The notes beneath the pieces are model-generated. The model was not told the origin of the DNA. It made no database searches and saw only the letters and a list, made by a program, of their open reading frames with translations. Below, in pieces: positions 16,798 to 25,596 of a DNA stretch of 64,000 nucleotides. Each line of letters opens with the position of its first letter. The first letter of the stretch is position 1. A program made the translations under genes and the position numbers. Source of the DNA: Micromonospora gifhornensis (lineage in GTDB: Bacteria > Actinomycetota > Actinomycetes > Mycobacteriales > Micromonosporaceae); contig NZ_BOPA01000027.1 in assembly GCF_016863515.1 (NCBI RefSeq), positions 62,001 through 126,000 of the forward strand, in the 5' to 3' direction.

Positions 16798-19758
16798 CTA
16801 CCGCACCGTCAGGTTCTGATAGGTGTCGGCGTGGCCCTGGTAGGTCGGGTTGCCGGAGTAGGCGACGTGGACCCGGTAGTTCCCGCGCTTCAGATCGGCG
16901 GTCTGCAGCGTGACGACGGCCTTGCCGTCGACAAGCGACACGACCTGCACGCTGCCGGCGAAGGTGACAGTGACCTCGCCGGTCGGGGTCGCCGCGTCCT
17001 TCTTCGGCCCACCCTTCGGCTCGACCGTCACGTTCAACGTGAACGTGTCGCCCCGGACCACCGACGCCGGTGCGGCCTTCGCGTGGACCTTCACAGCCTT
17101 CGAACCCTGCGGCACCTGGACCGACGCGGTACCCGCCGACGCCTTCAGGTAGTCGACGCCGAGGTACTCGGCCTTGACCGACCGGGTACCCGCAGGCAGC
17201 CCCGTCGGCAGCGTGACCGTGGCCGCGCCGTCGGTCAGGTAGGCGACCTCCGACCACGAGCCGACACTGAACCGCACCTGACCGCCGGTCTCGAACCCGT
17301 CGGCCGCGGTGACCGTCGCGGTGGCCGTGGTCGTCTGGGCCCCGCTCGCGTACGGCTCGACCGACACCTCGGTGGTGGTCGTGACGTCGCTGTTCGGGAT
17401 CCCGCGGATGTCGTTCCACTCGCGCAGGGTCAGCGGGATCACCGTGCCGTGACGCGGCCGGACGACACCGGCGTTGGTCATCGTGATCGGCTTGGCGTTC
17501 CAGGTCGGCGCCTCGATGTCCTCGTGGCAGGCGGCCTGGTAGCCACCACCGTTGGTGTACCGGTCACCCCAGAGGTAGAACTGGCCGGGGCAGGCGGTGT
17601 CACCAGGGTTGGCCTTGAAGATGACCGGCCCCTCGTAGCCCTGGTTGGCGACCCACGTCGTGCGTCCCAGCGCCGGAGCCAGCAGCGTCCAGTTGTTGAT
17701 GTTGCTGTCCAGGAAGTCGGTGTGCTTCTCCGAGAAGATGTCCGAGCCCTGGTTGCCGGCCTCGTTCTTGGTCACCCGGTAGTAGTGGTCGCCGACCTTG
17801 ATGGCGGTCGTGTCGATCCGCGACAGCGGCGCCGGGTCCTGCCAGACCTGCGGGGCGGAGAACGTCTGGAAGTCGCGCGTCGTGGCGTACCACATCTGCG
17901 CGTTGCCCTGACCCGTACGGTTCACCGGGTTGTTCCACAGCGACTGCGCCCAGAAGACGGCGTAGGCGCCGATCTCGTCGACCCACAGCGACTCGGGGGC
18001 GAAGGCGTTGCCCGCGTCGTCGGGGGCGACCTTCACGTGCCGCTGCGGAGTCCAGTTGACCAGGTCGTGCGACTCGAACACCTCGATGTACTGGGTGTCG
18101 TTGATGGCGTAGCCGCCCTGGTCGTACCAGTTCAGATCGGTGGCGATCATGTAGAACGTGTCGCCGTCGGGTGAGCGGACGATGTGCGGGTCACGAAGGC
18201 CCTGGTCGCCCAGCTGGGAGATGAGCGACGGCCGACCACCGGTCAGACCGGTCCAGTCCAGCGCGGTGTTGCCGTTGGAGGTGGCGAACATGATCTGCTC
18301 ACCGTCGGCGATCCCCTCACCCTTGAAGTACCCCATGAAGTACCGCTCGTACTCCTCGGAGCGGGGCATGGCGGTGATGGTCACCGGGAACGACTTGGTC
18401 TTCGACGCCGACCCCTTGGTGATGGTCGCGGTCAGGGTGGCCTCGACATCCGCACGGCCGAAGGCCGGACGGGTCACCTCGCCGGTCGGGGAGACGAGGT
18501 CGGTTGTCGACGTCCAGGTGATCGTGGACCCGAACTCGCCGGTCGCCGGGAGGTTGATGTTGCCGCGTACGTCGTCGGTGGCGTACAGGGTCAGGTCGAG
18601 CGTGTCACGGTCGACCGCCTGCGCGTTGTCGAACTCGGCCTTCACCACGACAGGGATGTCCCGCGTGGCGACCTCGGTAGCGCCCTTGCGGACCGTCGCG
18701 GTGAGGACGGCCGTCGCGTCGGGCTGTCCCTGCGCGGGCCGGGTGATCCGGCCGGTCACCGGCACCTTGCGGGCGCTGTTGACCGCCGGCGGGGTGTAGA
18801 CCGCGACGACCGACGGGTCCGAACTCGTCCAGGTGATGGTCGAGCCCGCCGCGGAGCCCACCTTGGGCAGCACGATGTCGCGTACGATCGCGCTGGTCAG
18901 ACCGAGGTCGATGGCGGCGGCATCGGCGCGGACGCCGTCGGAGACGGTCCGCTGCGCCAACGCGAGCGTCTCATCGGCGCTCACGGCCCGGTCGTAGATG
19001 CGGAAGTCCCGGAGCGTGCCGCGGAACGAGTAGTGGCCCGAGTTCTGCGAGCGGGCGAGGAAGTTGCAGGTGGTCCCTGCGGCGTTCACCGACGGCGGCG
19101 TGGTCAGGTTCGTCTGCGTCGCGTGCAGCACGCCGTCGAGGTAGAGCCGACCGGTCCAGCTGGTGCCGTTCGCGTTCAGCGACTGGGTGTACGTGACGTG
19201 CGTCCACGCCCCCTCGGTCATCCGGACCCGGTTCTGCTGCAGGTTCGCCGAACCCACCGCAATGCGGAAACGCTGGGTGTTCGACGCGAAGATGGCGCCC
19301 TGGGCGCCGGTGTCGGCGTCACACGACCCGGACTTCGCGCCGAAGCTCCACATCTGGTGCTCGCCGACGTTCGCCGGGTCGATCCACACGTCGTAGTCGA
19401 CGGTGAGGTTCGACATCCCGGCGGTGAGGTTGTCCGGCAACTTCACGTACGCGCCCTCAAGGGCGCCCTCGTACGAGTCGGGGTTGAACCTGACTCCGTT
19501 CCCGGTCAACGTTGCCTTCTGCGGATTGACGAGCGTGGCGTTCGCCGCCGCCCCGGCGCTACCGGAGTTGACGAGCGTCGTTCCGCTTGTCTCGTCGAGA
19601 GCGAAGCGGTGCACCAGGCCCTCGTTGAGCTGGTCGTCGGCCGCGTACGACGGGGTGGCCGCGAACGAGGTCGAGAGAAGCGCACCCAGGGCAAGGACCG
19701 CGATGGTCCTACCCTTGCGATTCAGCCTGGGACGTGACCTTGGCTGCCTCGATCTCAA
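16798..19758 (-). CDS. Secreted LamG-Ig-GH43-type glycosidase
   Basis: A 986-residue exported modular enzyme. In order: a signal peptide (~1-41, hydrophobic core IAVLALGALLSTSFAAT), a LamG/concanavalin-like domain (~46-266), two bacterial Ig-like domains (~270-460, each with a STITWTS motif), a family-43-type propeller (~463-783) with RDPHIVRSPDGDTFYMIATD, AFAPESLWVDEIGAYAVFWA and EGPVIFKANPG, and two C-terminal Ig-like domains. The start is TTG 19758, because AAGGAGG (19764-19770) sits five bases upstream. Upstream in-frame ATGs lack this site and lie beyond the operator. A role in arabinan- or xylan-like side-chain removal is inferred. Confidence 0.87.
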   Translation of the reverse strand: MRSRQPRSRPRLNRKGRTIAVLALGALLSTSFAATPSYAADDQLNEGLVHRFALDETSGTTLVNSGSAGAAANATLVNPQKATLTGNGVRFNPDSYEGALEGAYVKLPDNLTAGMSNLTVDYDVWIDPANVGEHQMWSFGAKSGSCDADTGAQGAIFASNTQRFRIAVGSANLQQNRVRMTEGAWTHVTYTQSLNANGTSWTGRLYLDGVLHATQTNLTTPPSVNAAGTTCNFLARSQNSGHYSFRGTLRDFRIYDRAVSADETLALAQRTVSDGVRADAAAIDLGLTSAIVRDIVLPKVGSAAGSTITWTSSDPSVVAVYTPPAVNSARKVPVTGRITRPAQGQPDATAVLTATVRKGATEVATRDIPVVVKAEFDNAQAVDRDTLDLTLYATDDVRGNINLPATGEFGSTITWTSTTDLVSPTGEVTRPAFGRADVEATLTATITKGSASKTKSFPVTITAMPRSEEYERYFMGYFKGEGIADGEQIMFATSNGNTALDWTGLTGGRPSLISQLGDQGLRDPHIVRSPDGDTFYMIATDLNWYDQGGYAINDTQYIEVFESHDLVNWTPQRHVKVAPDDAGNAFAPESLWVDEIGAYAVFWAQSLWNNPVNRTGQGNAQMWYATTRDFQTFSAPQVWQDPAPLSRIDTTAIKVGDHYYRVTKNEAGNQGSDIFSEKHTDFLDSNINNWTLLAPALGRTTWVANQGYEGPVIFKANPGDTACPGQFYLWGDRYTNGGGYQAACHEDIEAPTWNAKPITMTNAGVVRPRHGTVIPLTLREWNDIRGIPNSDVTTTTEVSVEPYASGAQTTTATATVTAADGFETGGQVRFSVGSWSEVAYLTDGAATVTLPTGLPAGTRSVKAEYLGVDYLKASAGTASVQVPQGSKAVKVHAKAAPASVVRGDTFTLNVTVEPKGGPKKDAATPTGEVTVTFAGSVQVVSLVDGKAVVTLQTADLKRGNYRVHVAYSGNPTYQGHADTYQNLTVR

Positions 19759-19806
19759 TGGGTCCTCCTTGGTGGTGGACTCTCTGGTGTGGACGAGAGT
19801 GGTGTT

Positions 19807-19818
19807 GTTAACGCTAAC
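19807..19818. promoter_or_regulatory. LacI-family operator O3 (GTTAACGCTAAC)
   Basis: A one-mismatch copy of the 14725/14903 palindrome, 48 bases upstream of the TTG start of the LamG-GH43 gene. On the minus strand a TTGACC hexamer sits about 16 bases before it, so bound repressor would cover the -10 region. Confidence 0.65.
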
Positions 19819-20065
19819 TTCGGCGTACTGCCAGGTCAACGAGACGATGCGTGACGACCGAGGCTGATGAATCCGGGTCAGCGGTCGTCCAGCGTCATCG
19901 CGCTCGACCGGGGCCCACGCCGAGCCGCCCGATCGTCCTGAGTACGCCCCCATTTGCATGTTCACGGCCCCACACGTACGCGTGAGCTGGGCTACACGTC
20001 CTTGCCCCTGACGTCGGCGTCAGCAATTAGCGTCGCCGGTCGACAACGAGTGAGGGAGTACGACA

Positions 20066-20986
20066 ATGAGCCGCGCGTTTGGGTATCGCGCCTTCGGTGG
20101 CCCGGAGGTCCAGTTCTACTTCGATCGGCCCGATCCACGGCCCGGCGATGGGGAGATCCTCATCCAGGTTCGGGCCATCGGGGTGGCCCGCATCGATCAC
20201 ATGCTCCGGTCCGGACTCGTCCGGGCGCTCAACGGGCACCTGCCCTTCCCGCAGGTGATGGGGATGGAGGCCGCCGGCGACGTGCTCGCGGTCGGTACCG
20301 GCGTCACCGACATCACGGTGGGCGACGCGGTATTCGGGTTCGCGCTCAGCGGCGCCGGCACGTACGCCCAGACGACGGTCCTGCCGGCGGCGAACGCGGC
20401 TCGTAAGCCGAAGGCCCTGCCCTACGAGTGGGCGGCGACGATACCGGTCTCCGGCACCACCGCCCTCGACGGGCTCGACCGGCTCGACCTGCCGGAGGGT
20501 TCCACACTGCTGATCAACGGCGTCGGGGGCAGCACGGGCCAGATCACCGCGCAGCTTGCTCGATCGCGGGGCCTGACGGTCATCGGAACCGGCAGCGACA
20601 GCAAGCGTGCCGAAGCCGAGGCTCTCGGCGTCGCCTTCGCCAGCTACACCGTCGGTGACGTCGTCGAACAGGTACGCAATGTCGCTCCGGCCGGTGTCGA
20701 CGGCCTGATCGACCTCGTCGGCGGCGACTCGCTGCGGTCGGTCGCCGCGCTGGTGACGGATGCCCGGCAGCTGTTGTCGGCCGCCGACGTCGCCGTCAGC
20801 GAACTGGGCGGCGAGTACCTGCCCCGCCGCCTCGACCGGGCGTCACTCGAGACGGTTGCCGCCCTGATGCTCAACGGCACCGTCGACCCGCGGATCACCC
20901 GCACGTACAGCTTCGACCAGAGCGCGGAGGCGCTGGCTGCCGTGGAGACCGGTCACACCGCCGGCAAGCTGGTGATCGCTGTCTGA
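20066..20986 (+). CDS. NADPH:quinone reductase-like zinc-independent MDR oxidoreductase
   Basis: A 306-residue medium-chain dehydrogenase/reductase of the quinone oxidoreductase group. The N-terminal GroES-like domain has VTDITVGDAVFGF; the Rossmann domain carries the nucleotide loop LLINGVGGSTGQITAQLA (~150-167). The structural and catalytic zinc cysteines of alcohol dehydrogenases are absent, which supports a quinone reductase or enoyl reductase. Start ATG 20066 has GAGGGAG at 20052-20058. It is monocistronic, ending before a strong hairpin. Confidence 0.9.
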   Translation: MSRAFGYRAFGGPEVQFYFDRPDPRPGDGEILIQVRAIGVARIDHMLRSGLVRALNGHLPFPQVMGMEAAGDVLAVGTGVTDITVGDAVFGFALSGAGTYAQTTVLPAANAARKPKALPYEWAATIPVSGTTALDGLDRLDLPEGSTLLINGVGGSTGQITAQLARSRGLTVIGTGSDSKRAEAEALGVAFASYTVGDVVEQVRNVAPAGVDGLIDLVGGDSLRSVAALVTDARQLLSAADVAVSELGGEYLPRRLDRASLETVAALMLNGTVDPRITRTYSFDQSAEALAAVETGHTAGKLVIAV

Positions 20987-21028
20987 CACGCCGCCGGCAG
21001 CGGCGATGGTCCCCGGCGGCATGACGCA

Positions 21029-21067
21029 CGGAGTGGAACCACGCCCGATGGCAGTGGTTCCACTCCG
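21029..21067. terminator. Bidirectional terminator, quinone oxidoreductase / RCC1 gene
   Basis: CGGAGTGGAACCAC (21029-21042) and its exact complement at 21054-21067 form a 14-bp stem with an 11-base loop between the two convergent stop codons. Confidence 0.85.
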
Positions 21068-21079
21068 TTGTCGATGCGG

Positions 21080-22315
21080 TCAGGCCGGCAGGAGGACCTG
21101 TCCCGGGGTCGTCCGGCCGGTGGTGGTGCCGTCACCGAGTTGCCCGAGGAAGTTGTCGCCCCAGCACCACAGGGTTCCGTCGGTGCGGACGGCGCAGCCG
21201 TGGTGCGACACCGCCAAACTTCCCGTCCAGGTCGTTGCGGTGCCGACCTGGGTCGGGGCCACCCGGTGGGTGGTGGTGCCGTCACCGACCTGCCCGTAGG
21301 TGTTCCTGCCCCAGCACCACAGGCTGCCGTCGGTACGGGCCGCGCAGGACGAGTCGATGCTCGCCTCGACCCGCGCCCAGGTGGTGGCGGTACCGATCTG
21401 CAGTGGCACGGTCTGGTGACCGCTGCCCCCGCCCAACTGGCCGTACCCGTTCTCGCCCCAGCACCACAGGGTCCCGTCGGTGCGGACCGCACAGGTGTGG
21501 ACGTACCCGGTCGTCACTGCGGACCACGTGGTCGCGGTGCCCACCTGGGTCGGTGTCGTCTTGTAGCTCATGATGCCGAGACCGAGCTGCCCGTCGGAAC
21601 TGCTGCCCCAGCACCACAGGGTTCCGTCGGTGCGGACGGCGCAGCTGTGTCCGTACCCGGTCGCAACACTGGCCCAGGTGGTCGCCGTGCCGACCTGGAG
21701 GGGGGTGGGCGACATCAGGTGGGTCATACCGACGCCGAGCTGGGCGTGAGTGTTCAGGCCCCAGCACCACAGGGTGCCGGTGGTCCGGACCGCGCAGGTG
21801 TGATTGTTGCTGGTGCTGACGCTGGCCCAGGTGGTGGCGTCACCGATCCGGACCGGAGTGGTCCGGCTCGTGGTGGTCCCGTCGCCGAGCTGCCCGTTGT
21901 TGTTGGCACCCCAGCACCAGAGCGTCCCGTCCGTGCGCACCGCGCAGGTGCTGCTCTTGCCGCCGTCGACCTGCGCCCAGGTGGTGGCGTCGCCGATCCG
22001 GACCGGAGTGGCCCGGCTCGTGGTGGTCCCGTCGCCGAGCTGGCCGTTGAAGTTGTTGCCCCAGCACCAGAGCGTCCCGTCGGTGGGGATCACACAGGTG
22101 TGCAGATCACCCGTGGCGACCTGGGACACCGCCGCGGCGGCGACCGAGGCGCTCGACGTGTCCCGGTCGGCGGGGCTGCCGCCCGCCGCGGCCGCGCCCG
22201 CCGTAAGGCCGACGGAGAGCACGGTGATTCCCACGACGGCCGTCGCCGCGGCAACGGCGGTTCGAGCTGCCCGCCGCCACCGCGTCCGCAGCCGGCCCTC
22301 CTGATGTTCCTTCAC
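21080..22315 (-). CDS. Exported RCC1-repeat beta-propeller protein
   Basis: A 411-residue protein with a basic N-terminus and a hydrophobic signal or anchor segment ([19 protein letters not shown], ~20-40), then seven RCC1-type repeats of about 50 residues that should close into one seven-bladed propeller. Each repeat carries the core [13 protein letters not shown] followed by NxxGQLGDG; two cysteines per repeat, outside the cell, suggest disulfides. The start GTG 22315 has GGGAG upstream; an in-frame start at 22393 is less likely. The repeats are similar at DNA level, so copy-number variation is possible. No enzymatic residue is evident; a binding role is likely, ligand unknown. Confidence 0.85.
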   Translation of the reverse strand: MKEHQEGRLRTRWRRAARTAVAAATAVVGITVLSVGLTAGAAAAGGSPADRDTSSASVAAAAVSQVATGDLHTCVIPTDGTLWCWGNNFNGQLGDGTTTSRATPVRIGDATTWAQVDGGKSSTCAVRTDGTLWCWGANNNGQLGDGTTTSRTTPVRIGDATTWASVSTSNNHTCAVRTTGTLWCWGLNTHAQLGVGMTHLMSPTPLQVGTATTWASVATGYGHSCAVRTDGTLWCWGSSSDGQLGLGIMSYKTTPTQVGTATTWSAVTTGYVHTCAVRTDGTLWCWGENGYGQLGGGSGHQTVPLQIGTATTWARVEASIDSSCAARTDGSLWCWGRNTYGQVGDGTTTHRVAPTQVGTATTWTGSLAVSHHGCAVRTDGTLWCWGDNFLGQLGDGTTTGRTTPGQVLLPA

Positions 22316-22574
22316 GTCTTGTTCTCCCAAGGCATCGTCGGTTGTGCAAAGTGGAGGCGGCGCTGCCTCGGCACGGGTACGGTTCGGCGGCATGGCTCAG
22401 CATGCTGCGAGTGCGATCAACTGACCGTGGCAGGCGGTTCGTTGCCCAGACGTCCCCATGCCCTCAGCCGATACAAGAGGGCGGGTGTTCCCGCGCGGAT
22501 GGCTCGCAGCAATCTTGCCGCACACCAGAGACAACCGTCAATGTTACTGCGTCCCAACCTCGAAGGACTCCCCG

Positions 22575-22904
22575 ATGACTGACCTGTTCGACCTCGCCGC
22601 TCTGGTCACCGCCCGGCTGGACGCCGTCAACGGCCGTAGCCGCGAGGAGATCGGCCTGCGCATCCTCAAGGTCACCGAAGAAGCAGGCGAAGTCGCCGCA
22701 GCGTGGATCGGCGCCATCGGCCAGAACCCCCGCAAAGGCATCACCCACACCAGCGACGACGTGGCCGCCGAGCTGGCCGACGTGGTGCTCACCGCCCTGG
22801 TCGCCATCACCAGCCTCGGCCACGACCCCCGCCACGTCGTCACCGCCTGCGCCGACAAGGCCGCCGCCCGCCTCGACACCTACCCGAGCACGCCGCCCGA
22901 ATAG
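22575..22904 (+). CDS. MazG-like nucleotide pyrophosphohydrolase family protein
   Basis: A 109-residue all-alpha protein of the MazG/dUTPase-like superfamily. It has LRILKVTEEAGEVAAAWIG, matching the EExxE metal-binding signature, and a second acidic helix DDVAAELADVVLTALVAI (ExxD). Family members hydrolyse non-canonical NTPs to NMP and pyrophosphate. Start ATG 22575 follows AAGGA (22563-22567). It is divergent from the RCC1 gene across ~260 bases with no gene seen between. Confidence 0.85.
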   Translation: MTDLFDLAALVTARLDAVNGRSREEIGLRILKVTEEAGEVAAAWIGAIGQNPRKGITHTSDDVAAELADVVLTALVAITSLGHDPRHVVTACADKAAARLDTYPSTPPE

Positions 22905-22977
22905 CTACACGCCGCCGAGCGTGCCAAAGCCTCCACCACCCGAATACGAATCGGAAGCCAGGGGTCAACCGCAGCGG

Positions 22978-23799
22978 TCAGGGACAGTGGTCCGGGCGGA
23001 GGAAGCCTGACAGCAGTTGCCTGAACTCGTGCGGGTGCTCGATCGCCGGTACGTGCCCGCATCGGCCGAACACGTGCAAACGGACATCGGCCAGGTGTGC
23101 GAGTAGCGGCTGGGCTGCCGTCTCGAGCGGAGTGACCCGGTCCTCGGCGCCGTGTACGAGCAGCACGGGCACGCGGATCCCTGCCAGCGTCTGCGCGGAG
23201 AGGGTGAGGTCGTCGGCCCATCGCGCCCGGGGTGGCGGGAACAGCGAGGCGAATGCGTCTGCTCCCGCTCGCATGGCGGCGGCGCGGGCGTCGACGGCCG
23301 CATCGGTCACGAGTGTCTGGTCGAGGACGAGGCGACTGAGCATGTCTCGTGCGCCGAGCACGCCGGCGGGCGCAGCCCAGATCGCGTCGAGATCGGCGGA
23401 CAGCGGCGCGTCGGGGGCGCCCATCGTCGAGACAGCCACGACCCGGGTGACCTGCTGGGGGCGGGCGGCCGCCAACGCCAGTGCCACAGCGCCACCCATG
23501 GAGTGACCCATCACGGCGTAGTGCTCGATGCCGAGAGCGTCCATGAGGCCTGCGGCCTGTTCCGTCCACAGCCGGAGCCCGCCCCTGGAGCCCGCCGGGA
23601 CGGGTGTGCGGCCGAATCCGGCCTGGTCAGGAGCGACGAAGTGCCAGGAGGTGCCCAGTGCCTGCGCGGTGGTCGCCCAGGCTCCGGACCCGGTCGTGCC
23701 GGGTCCGGAGCCGTGCAGCATCAGCACCGCAGGTCCGGTACCGCTCTCCATGAGGTGGACGGGAGAGCCGTGGACCGTGACGGTCCGAAGTGCTGTCAC
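22978..23799 (-). CDS. Alpha/beta hydrolase (C-C hydrolase/esterase type)
   Basis: A 273-residue serine hydrolase resembling the meta-cleavage product hydrolase group. Motifs: oxyanion LMLHGSGPGTTGSGAW, nucleophile elbow VMGHSMGGAVALAL (Ser ~110), acid in HGAEDRVTPLETA, and catalytic His in GRCGHVPAIEHP. Start is GTG 23799, without a strong ribosome binding site. Its start lies 17 bases from the stop of the DJ-1/PfpI gene on the same strand, so the two are probably co-transcribed. Confidence 0.9.
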   Translation of the reverse strand: MTALRTVTVHGSPVHLMESGTGPAVLMLHGSGPGTTGSGAWATTAQALGTSWHFVAPDQAGFGRTPVPAGSRGGLRLWTEQAAGLMDALGIEHYAVMGHSMGGAVALALAAARPQQVTRVVAVSTMGAPDAPLSADLDAIWAAPAGVLGARDMLSRLVLDQTLVTDAAVDARAAAMRAGADAFASLFPPPRARWADDLTLSAQTLAGIRVPVLLVHGAEDRVTPLETAAQPLLAHLADVRLHVFGRCGHVPAIEHPHEFRQLLSGFLRPDHCP

Positions 23800-23815
23800 C
23801 GGAAGATGCCAGTGC

Positions 23816-24379
23816 TCACGCGGGGTTGACGGACTTCGAGAAGACTTCCATCATCGCCCTGCCGAACTGCGGCATGTCGGGCCATCCCCGGCAGGAGACG
23901 AGGTTGCCGTCCACGACGTCGGGGGCGTCGATGACCGTCGCGCCCGCGTTCTCCATGTCACCGGTGATGGGTGGGAAGCATGCGGTCTTTCGACCCTTCA
24001 GCAGCCCGTACACCGCGGGCACCTGGGCGCCGTGGCACACAAGCGCGATGGGAAGGTTGCGGGCGAAGAAGTGTTCGGTGATGCGCCGGACGTCGGCGTC
24101 GACCCGGATCCACTCGGGGGCTCGTCCGCCGGGGATGATGAGGGCGTCGTAGCGTTCGACGTCGACCTCGGCCCAGGGCACGTCGACCGGTAGCTTCCGG
24201 CCGTTCTTCTCCACGTAGGCGTCGGAGTTGGGGTCGAACTCGTGGATGACCAGTTGCACGTCACGCATCGTGCGTGACGAGACGTCGACGTCCCAGCCGC
24301 CTTCCTGCACGCGGTAGTAGGGGTACATGGTGTCGAGTTCTTCGGCGGCGTCGCCGGTCAGGAGCAGCGCTCTGGGCAT
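23816..24379 (-). CDS. DJ-1/PfpI family protein
   Basis: A 187-residue cytoplasmic protein of the DJ-1/PfpI superfamily. It has the nucleophile elbow ALVCHGAQVPAVYGLL with the reactive cysteine (~112) and the nearby glycine-rich DALIIPGGRAPEWI. Family members act as glyoxalase/deglycase or peptidase-like stress proteins; the activity here is open. Start ATG 24379 follows GAGGAG. A GATCGTAT-type motif shared with the ABC operon region lies 38 bases upstream, so the nearby GntR protein may control it. It precedes the alpha/beta hydrolase gene by 16 bases. Confidence 0.88.
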   Translation of the reverse strand: MPRALLLTGDAAEELDTMYPYYRVQEGGWDVDVSSRTMRDVQLVIHEFDPNSDAYVEKNGRKLPVDVPWAEVDVERYDALIIPGGRAPEWIRVDADVRRITEHFFARNLPIALVCHGAQVPAVYGLLKGRKTACFPPITGDMENAGATVIDAPDVVDGNLVSCRGWPDMPQFGRAMMEVFSKSVNPA

Positions 24380-24416
24380 CTGCTTCTCCTCGCATCTGGG
24401 GACGGGCGAGATAGAT

Positions 24417-24427
24417 CCAATACGATC
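24417..24427. promoter_or_regulatory. Candidate GntR-type operator, DJ-1 promoter
   Basis: CCAATACGATC reads GATCGTATTGG on the minus strand. It matches GATCGTATAGG at 25287 at 10 of 11 positions. It lies between the GntR stop and the DJ-1 start. Confidence 0.4.
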
Positions 24428-24462
24428 GGATCGGTTCAGCATTACCCGGCCCCGTCCGCCCG

Positions 24463-25206
24463 TCAAGCCTCTACCGCCACCGGGTCCGTTTCCTTGAGTT
24501 CGTCGAACAGTCGTCGAAAGCGCTCGCCGGAGCGCAGGATGTGCCGGCGCATCGCGTAGGCGGCGGCGTCGGGGTCTCGTGCGGCGATCGCGGCCACGAC
24601 GTCCTCGTGCTCGGCCATGGCCAGGTGGGTGACCTGGGCGTCGCGGTGCAGCCGGAAGAGGTGCACGTGGCTGTGCAGGCGGGCGAGCGTTTCACGGATG
24701 ACCTGGTTCTCCGCGCTCAGGGCGACGAGGTCGTGAAAGGCGGCGTCCCGCAGACCGAAGGCGCCGTAGGCGGTGGGCCCATCTCCCCCTTCCAGCTCGG
24801 CCATCTCCTCCAGCATTCGTCGCAGGTCGGCCACCTGCGCCAACGTTGCGCGTTCGGCGGATCTGCGGGCCGCTGCCGGTTCGAGGAGCAGGCGGACCTC
24901 CAGCATGTCCTCGAACCGGTTACGGGTGATCTGGGGCGGAATGCGGTAGCCGGCGTGGGGCACGCGTACGACCAGACCCTCGGACTCCATGCGGTTGAGG
25001 GCGTCCCGGATCGGTGTCTGCGAGACTCCCAGTTCTCGCGCCAGAACGTCGATCGTGACCCGGGAGCCGGGCTCGATCCGCAGCGACATCAGCTGTCCGA
25101 GCAGCGCGTCGTACACCTCGTCGGCCAGCCGGCCGCCGGCACGCCCCGACGATCCTCCGCCCGTCCCCGCCCTGCGGCCCCGCCCGATCATCGCTTCGTC
25201 ATCCAT
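24463..25206 (-). CDS. GntR-family regulator with FCD domain
   Basis: A 247-residue repressor-type regulator. The N-terminal winged helix includes TIDVLARELGVSQTPIRDAL and LVVRVPHAGYRI. The C-terminal helical FCD domain (~105-230) carries the metal/ligand residues in RDAAFHDLVALSAEN, LARLHSHVH and EHEDVVAAIAARD. FCD-GntR proteins usually sense carboxylic acids or sugar acids. Start ATG 25206 follows AAGGAAGG at a long spacing. It is divergent from the ABC operon, which makes that operon the natural target. Confidence 0.9.
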   Translation of the reverse strand: MDDEAMIGRGRRAGTGGGSSGRAGGRLADEVYDALLGQLMSLRIEPGSRVTIDVLARELGVSQTPIRDALNRMESEGLVVRVPHAGYRIPPQITRNRFEDMLEVRLLLEPAAARRSAERATLAQVADLRRMLEEMAELEGGDGPTAYGAFGLRDAAFHDLVALSAENQVIRETLARLHSHVHLFRLHRDAQVTHLAMAEHEDVVAAIAARDPDAAAYAMRRHILRSGERFRRLFDELKETDPVAVEA

Positions 25207-25596
25207 CGTGGCGTGAGGTCCTTCCTTGCGTCTTCCGGAACTCATTGACACCAGCCATCACGCTGCGGCATGCTGACGCCCCACCGGATCGTATAGGAAA
25301 AGTGGCGACTGACCGCCATCCTGCAACCCGCAGGGCACCGCCCACACCACCGCTCCGCTCGATCATCTGAAGCTCCCCTCAGCATGCGCGACGTCGGGCT
25401 CGGTTCGTCACCGGGCGGCAGTTGGACCGACGATTTCTCAGCGGCATGACGGCCCGGTACAGCGCGGCGCACTCGGGGTGCCGGTCCGTGGGTCGCCCTT
25501 GGGCGGCCCGGCACCACGCGCTGAACAACTCAGCAACTGCTCGGCGAAGCACATAGCGAGGTTCTTGAAGCCCGTCCCCAGAAAGCAGGCAGGAAT
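25207..25596. other. Divergent regulatory region, GntR / ABC operon
   Basis: This 390-base gap has no convincing gene. It holds a TTGACA hexamer at 25245-25250 and the candidate GntR operator at 25287-25297. A matched -10 for the operon was not clear to me. Confidence 0.5.
25287..25297. promoter_or_regulatory. Candidate GntR-type operator (GATCGTATAGG)
   Basis: Eleven-base motif in the divergent region 80 bases upstream of the GntR start. Its near-copy lies upstream of the DJ-1 gene at 24417. On the minus strand TATACGAT inside it could also be the -10 of the GntR gene, which would give autoregulation. Confidence 0.4.

Noticed and set aside
18184-19737. A 517-codon plus-strand frame opposite the LamG-GH43 gene
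   Set aside because: Antisense shadow of a clear secreted enzyme; Arg/Asp/Val-rich with no domain.
21100-22100. Regularly spaced DNA repeats that could suggest a CRISPR or VNTR array
   Set aside because: The repeats are about 150 bases apart, in frame, diverged, and encode the RCC1 blades.
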